Assembly (NCBI GenBank): GCA_964019415.1
Contig: OZ025881.1
Span: 2,260,280-2,324,279, forward strand
Origin: Ianthella basta
Lineage: Eukaryota > Porifera > Demospongiae > Verongiida > Ianthellidae
DNA length: 64,000 nt
Reading direction: 5' to 3'
Shown in pieces: positions 60,401 to 64,000 of the stretch. A model generated the notes under the pieces. The model ran no database searches and was not told where the DNA came from. It saw nothing but the letters and a program-made list of their open reading frames with translations. The position numbers and the translations under genes are program-made. How positions within the stretch are numbered: the first letter of the stretch is position 1; every line of letters starts with the position of its first letter.

Positions 60401-61093
60401 CTCATAGCCGCTTCAAATGTACTTGATGATAAACTGTGAGTCAAGTTTGCATGGCCTTAAGTATCTAGAGCTCTCCTTTATACATGCCGTCTAACAGACA
60501 GATCATAAACCTCACTTAGGCTGCCTGACAACTTCAAACACAAAGAACAGCATGGATTCAGCATTATCCAACTGAAAAGGTCAGTGAGCATGTGTAGTCC
60601 TGCTGCAATGTGTATGTATTTCAGCCTTACAGGGTTCAAAGGAATGCGCACGCAGCACATCCTGCCCTAGCCATGCAAACGTGGCTCTCACCTTTGCAAT
60701 CAGTACGGCATCGCAGGTCTGGTTGTGGGGTGTACAGGAAGACACAGTCTGCAGTGTCGCCGCTCTAAAGTGTACTTCTTCGCTGACGGGTGTGATCAAA
60801 ATTGCCGAATCTCCCCTGGCTAGTTCCCTAAAAATTGGGAAGTATACGTGTTACTTCTTGCCAAACAAAAGCACTGTCGCGAACTTTCATTATACTACTG
60901 TTGTAGCAAGGATAGTAGAGCCTACTCTCCTATTCATGGTTGTATATAGCTAGCTACCTAGTGGAGTCTGAGAGAGCGCAAACCTGCACTTTCGCTGTAA
61001 CTCTTGCCTTCCTCTGCCCTGAGCGGTGGCAGTGTAGCATTCCAGACTGTTCAAGGCCGGCAGCTCCGAGACAAACACAAATGGACGACTCAT
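53069..61093 (-). CDS. C18orf63-like protein (DUF4708 family), incomplete exon model
   Basis: Homologue of vertebrate C18orf63, whose function is unknown to me. Exons I support: 60984-61093 (start MSRPFVFVSELPALNSLECY), 60692-60827, 58265-58376, 57128-57204, 56645-56754, 55868-55964, 55283-55359, 54243-55176, 53069-53221. Landmarks shared, from memory, with the human protein and in the same order: KCRELARGD with ITPVSE, YSFSLKTRLSPKWNR, LHVAVNNGELSLTI, RKCYVLP, YGYILPEK, YSFSYPGACVLKC with FLSDAFQRLPSICG, and VYVPKFG in the Ser/Pro-rich tail. A possible extra exon is 60516-60571. The join between 60692 and 58376 and the last join are uncertain: GTACGG after 54243 leads in frame to a C-terminal SAP-like segment, while the stronger GTAAGA after 54238 does not. 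Two E2F-type sites stand upstream of the start. Confidence 0.7.
53700..53896. mobile_element. MITE with CAGTGAAACC-type ends, copy 3
   Basis: The left end reads TACAGTGAATCCTGTCTAAG and the right end GACAGGTTTCACTGTA, its inverse. TA at both tips suggests a TA target. The inside matches the copy at 8347-8525 in inverted orientation. A partial relative with the same end (TACTGTGAAACCTGTCTATA) lies at 53506-53560, followed by an AATC run. It is in the last intron of the C18orf63-like gene. Confidence 0.8.
56491..56563. repeat. (CA)n microsatellite, C18orf63-like intron
   Basis: A CA run of about 36 units, about 80 bp beyond the donor of exon 56645-56754. Confidence 0.9.
57385..57457. repeat. 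(TG)n microsatellite, C18orf63-like intron
   Basis: A TG run of about 36 units between exons 58265-58376 and 57128-57204. Confidence 0.9.
58377..60515. other. long intron of the C18orf63-like gene; little recognised
   Basis: About 2.1 kb without a convincing exon on either strand. One short exon is expected here from splice phase, but I cannot pick it. A block at 58601-58700 (CTACACATGGTTAGGAATTT through GGTCAGCC) resembles 13171-13260 in the RTK gene, so it is a dispersed repeat. Confidence 0.45.
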
Positions 61094-61614
61094 TGCGCTT
61101 GCCTCTGACTGTGTGCCTAGCTAGCTACATAGCTTGGTGGACATCCGTTGACACAGCAAAGTGAACAAATTTGGCGCGCTGGTTTGGTGACATGGCGGTA
61201 ACTTTTGGCGCGCAGTTGACAGGCAACCGGTGACCCGACAATCGATGCGCTGTGGCTCAAGCGGCCATGTACTTCATTTTCGCACAATGCCATCAGTGAA
61301 AAGGTTTATGCGCAATTTACAGGCATTTATAATGTGTTATTATTAAATAATTATAATAAAAAGTGATATAATGCTCTCGCTAAATTAATGATTAGTCAGT
61401 CCCACTTTAGCAGAAACTATAGAACGGCTACTATAAATAAAATAATATGTACAGTTGGGAGTGTAGTATGATATAAAAAAGCAGTTATGCTAAAAAGACT
61501 GAGTCTTGGTTTACTAGCATGAAGGATCCACGCCACTTGCACCACTGGCGCTGTCAAACGAGAGACAAGACAGTCTTTGCACATATACATCATCTGTGGA
61601 AAAGAGTGTAATAG
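61094..61614. promoter_or_regulatory. promoter region of the C18orf63-like gene with two E2F-type sites
   Basis: TTTGGCGCGC occurs twice in the same orientation, at 61170-61179 and 61204-61213, 34 bp apart and 77-120 bp upstream of the start codon. TTTGGCGC is the E2F/DP consensus half (TTTSSCGC). No other gene starts nearby; the next one (61615) ends here. 61216-61614 is AT-rich and otherwise empty. Confidence 0.65.
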
Positions 61615-63697
61615 TCACATTGTCAAGTTGTGATGTAGGATTCGTAGCCAGCCATGCTCAAGAATGCACTGAGCAGGGAGGAGGAACATTTGAATCAAGG
61701 AATATGCACACCCTTCTAGCTCACTTTTGGTCAAATTGAAGAAGTCTATGAACTCAGTCTGGTCGACTTTGCGATCATCATTGTTATCCAGTATCCTTGC
61801 AAAGTACTTTACTAGGTTATAAGAACAGGTGAACTGGGCAACTTGCGTATTGGCAAACTTTATCAATGGCCGTGAATGGAGATGTCCGAGATAACTTTTT
61901 CCAATTTTGCGGCACATCCATGGCAACGTTTCGTTCTTTGCCTCAATAGCTCTTTGGTCAGTCACAGCTTCCATTTCAAGACCACTATGCAACTGAACAT
62001 ACATAAGCTTTAGCACCTGAACTTTCAAAATGTAAAGGGCGTCTGTGGTGATATTTTCTCGCTCATCACTGGAAAGAATCTTTTGGCAGGTTGTAACTCC
62101 ATTAAGGCATGTGCTACACAGCAAAGGTATAAATCAGCAGTCACTAACAAATGCAGCAAAGGGTACTAGTATATGCACAAGTAGATTCAGGCCTTTTCAA
62201 ACAAACCCGACTGAGTCTCTGTTTAATGCTACATTTGTGCTAAGCCAAGCCAGGTCCTTTTAATCAATATCATGCTTAGTTCTTAAGCACTCTACTCACC
62301 AGGTCTGGCAGTTGCCTTCCACTTCATACGTAGTTCCATGAGGAAACTCTTTGTCTTCCACACGACAGGATTCTGGTAATGCTACAATGACAGGAATATA
62401 CATGCAGTTCAATAAAGAGTGAAATGTATGTTATGCTGCCCTAAGGACATGCAGCAGTGTGCGGCTGACTTACTGCATTCGAATTTGTTGATGGGGCCCT
62501 CTTTGATAGTGTCATTGATGGGGTGTCCAGTGATAGGGTCAGCACACCAACAGAACTGCTTTGGGAGCTCAGCCGGCCAATCAGAGTGCTCAGCGTTGAA
62601 GCACTGGATTTCTTCGAATCGGTCTGTCTCATGACTACCAGTCTTGCACTTTGGTTCATAGACAAGCTTCACATCATCAAAAGTCAGGTTGCCGCTGTTT
62701 TGGTAGGTTTTAGTCAGGTTTGCATACAAATCCTTCACTTTATCTGGTGTACCATGGAGTGCAACCCGCTTATTGTTGACTTCCATACAGTCTGGAGCTT
62801 CTGAATCTAGTAAGGAGGCAATGTTGAACCCATAATTAGCAGCTGCGATAGTTATCGCCAACACTACTTGAAGCTTCATTGCTTGCTCCCAAATTCCAGG
62901 CAACTTATACACTGGTTCCTATAATCTCCTTCAGTGATGACAGTTCTAAATAATTTCTCTGCTCTGATTGCTCTGTGCCACGTTTATACAGCTGGTAATA
63001 CTATTCCTAAGAGCCACTGGTTCTTGATATCTTGCTGTCTGTTGAACGTACAGCAAGCTTCAGTAGCCTCCTTTTATTACCCTCCTACTAGCCCACCCAG
63101 TAACTGTAACATCTGACTGTTGACACTAGCCCAGTTACGTAATTATTACGTCACCACAATTTACACATTCCAAGTGCAGCACTTACTTGTTGGTGGCTGT
63201 GTACCAAGTGGGATGCCGCTGACTACTCCCCTCTGCTGTCTGAGGGGGGCTGCCTGAGATATGACCTGCATGTAACAAAATCAAGAATATAGCTATGATA
63301 GCGGAATGTGGAATGGGTGGCTGTACTAATCACTCTTCTCGCCGTAGCTGCACACAGCTGGCATTGCTGCTAGCCCCCCCCCCCCCCCCCCCCCCCCCCC
63401 AGTACTGAGACATCTATAGTATACCATGCAGAATCTCATACAGAGCAAGTACCAAACTCACCAATAGGGACAAGAGGACAGCGGCTGCGAACAAGCGGCC
63501 GGTAGAGAGGAGGTTCAGTGATGCGACTCTGTGCAGGTAAGGGAGAAATTGCAGCCAATGTAAAAGCATATGTTGCGGTGAGTGACCCATTACAGGCAGT
63601 TAATCCCTTGGTCGTGGTCCATTGACCTCCAAAGACCATGTGGCCACAACCGATCGATATGCTGATCGAATGCGCAAGCTTACTTTGCGTGCGACAT
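61615..63697 (-). CDS. secreted thyroglobulin type-1 / VWC-like / EF-hand protein, copy 2 (6 exons, 357 aa)
   Basis: Paralogue of the gene at 47017-49466 with the same exon plan. Exons: 63684-63697, 63462-63528, 63187-63265, 62474-62806, 62300-62381, 61615-62113; 1074 nt, all in frame. It starts MSHAK, then the signal peptide GRLFAAAVLLSLLVISQA. The thyroglobulin type-1 domain keeps the CWCADPITGHPI core; the VWC-like module is CRVEDKEFPHGTTYEVEGNC. The EF-hand loop DNNDDRKVDQTEF is closer to a canonical calcium loop than that of copy 1. The last exon has exactly the same length (499 nt) as in copy 1, supporting the unspliced reading to the stop. The thyroglobulin exon is preceded by an open stretch encoding another signal peptide, so a second promoter is possible. 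Confidence 0.82.
62807..62879 (-). other. possible alternative first exon with signal peptide, thyroglobulin-1 copy 2
   Basis: Directly upstream of the thyroglobulin exon (acceptor at 62807) the frame stays open and starts MKLQVVLAITIAAANYGFN, a good secretion signal, followed in frame by the exon's own sequence. Read unspliced it gives a secreted protein lacking exons 1-3. Copy 1 has no equivalent Met. Confidence 0.45.
63376..63402. repeat. poly-C homopolymer, thyroglobulin-1 copy 2 intron 2
   Basis: A run of about 27 C, possibly affected by sequencing error in length. Confidence 0.85.
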
Positions 63698-64000
63698 AAT
63701 TGCGATGTAGCTACTGTGACTGTCGAAGGATAAAGCTGCTCCTTTGAGTTTCTGATACTATTGCAGTGTCTGCTTGAGGGTGACTTACTAAGCTGCCATT
63801 TAGCGTCGTATTTATACGTGCGCGCAGCAGGCAAGAAGCCTCTGAAGTGCACCCTATCTATCAGCTATTACTATTCAGTTGTTGCATTGTGCTTTACATG
63901 CGGAAGCGAGTTTTAATGAGATTCATGGTTGTAAGGGGGCGCCCCTTTACCACGCTTGCGCCAGACAGAGGCAATACCTCGAAATCAGAACTACGGCTAA
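63698..64000. other. upstream region of thyroglobulin-1 gene copy 2
   Basis: 303 bp to the window edge, presumably 5'-UTR and promoter. TATTTATA occurs at 63809-63816, about 115 bp from the start codon, a possible TATA box. No other gene is seen. Confidence 0.45.

Noticed and set aside
60516..60571. Candidate exon of the C18orf63-like gene (LDNAESMLFFVFEVVRQP)
   Set aside because: It has good borders, but its end phase does not match the next supported exon. Mentioned as possible and left out of the model.

Overview
The window is nuclear DNA of an animal. Genes are split into many small exons with GT-AG introns, the products are animal-type (receptor tyrosine kinase, giant cadherin, ataxin-3, thyroglobulin-1/EF-hand matrix proteins), and the introns are full of (CA)n/(TG)n arrays, minisatellites and short hairpin transposons. 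Short introns, an unusual EGF-FN3 receptor kinase and a non-classical cadherin suggest an early-branching animal, most likely a sponge. That last point is inference; no rRNA or mitochondrial marker is present.

Layout. 1-1225 (-): first coding exon of a DHX38/PRP16 splicing helicase running off the left edge. 1435-3563 (+): small protein with a C-terminal membrane anchor, family not recognised. 4789-16039 (-): complete 20-exon receptor tyrosine kinase, 1037 aa by my model. 16175-19170 (+): 8-exon ataxin-3 orthologue without polyglutamine, 135 bp head-to-head with the kinase. 19778-44516 (+): cadherin with about 21 EC repeats, about 55 exons and 2941 aa, including a probable 7-nt microexon. 45476-46303 (+): two exons of an unrecognised Cys-containing protein. 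47017-49466 and 61615-63697 (-): a duplicated pair of secreted thyroglobulin type-1 / VWC-like / EF-hand proteins. Between the pair lie a 5'-truncated, frameshifted non-LTR retrotransposon (49775-52410) and, on the minus strand (53069-61093), a homologue of vertebrate C18orf63 with two E2F-type sites upstream of its start.

The reading frame closes exactly across all proposed splice junctions of the kinase, ataxin-3, the cadherin and both thyroglobulin-1 genes (total coding lengths divisible by three), which is the main internal support for these models. C18orf63 is supported by family resemblance but has unresolved junctions.

The kinase, cadherin and thyroglobulin-1 proteins are all cell-surface or matrix products, so much of the window serves adhesion and signalling. 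I see no sign that the genes form one pathway, and no prokaryotic-type system. The most interesting structures are splice-site related (microsatellites serving as splice sites, a duplicated acceptor, a microexon), several hairpin MITE families, the gene pair with a possible alternative signal peptide, and the E2F-type promoter of the poorly understood C18orf63 family.
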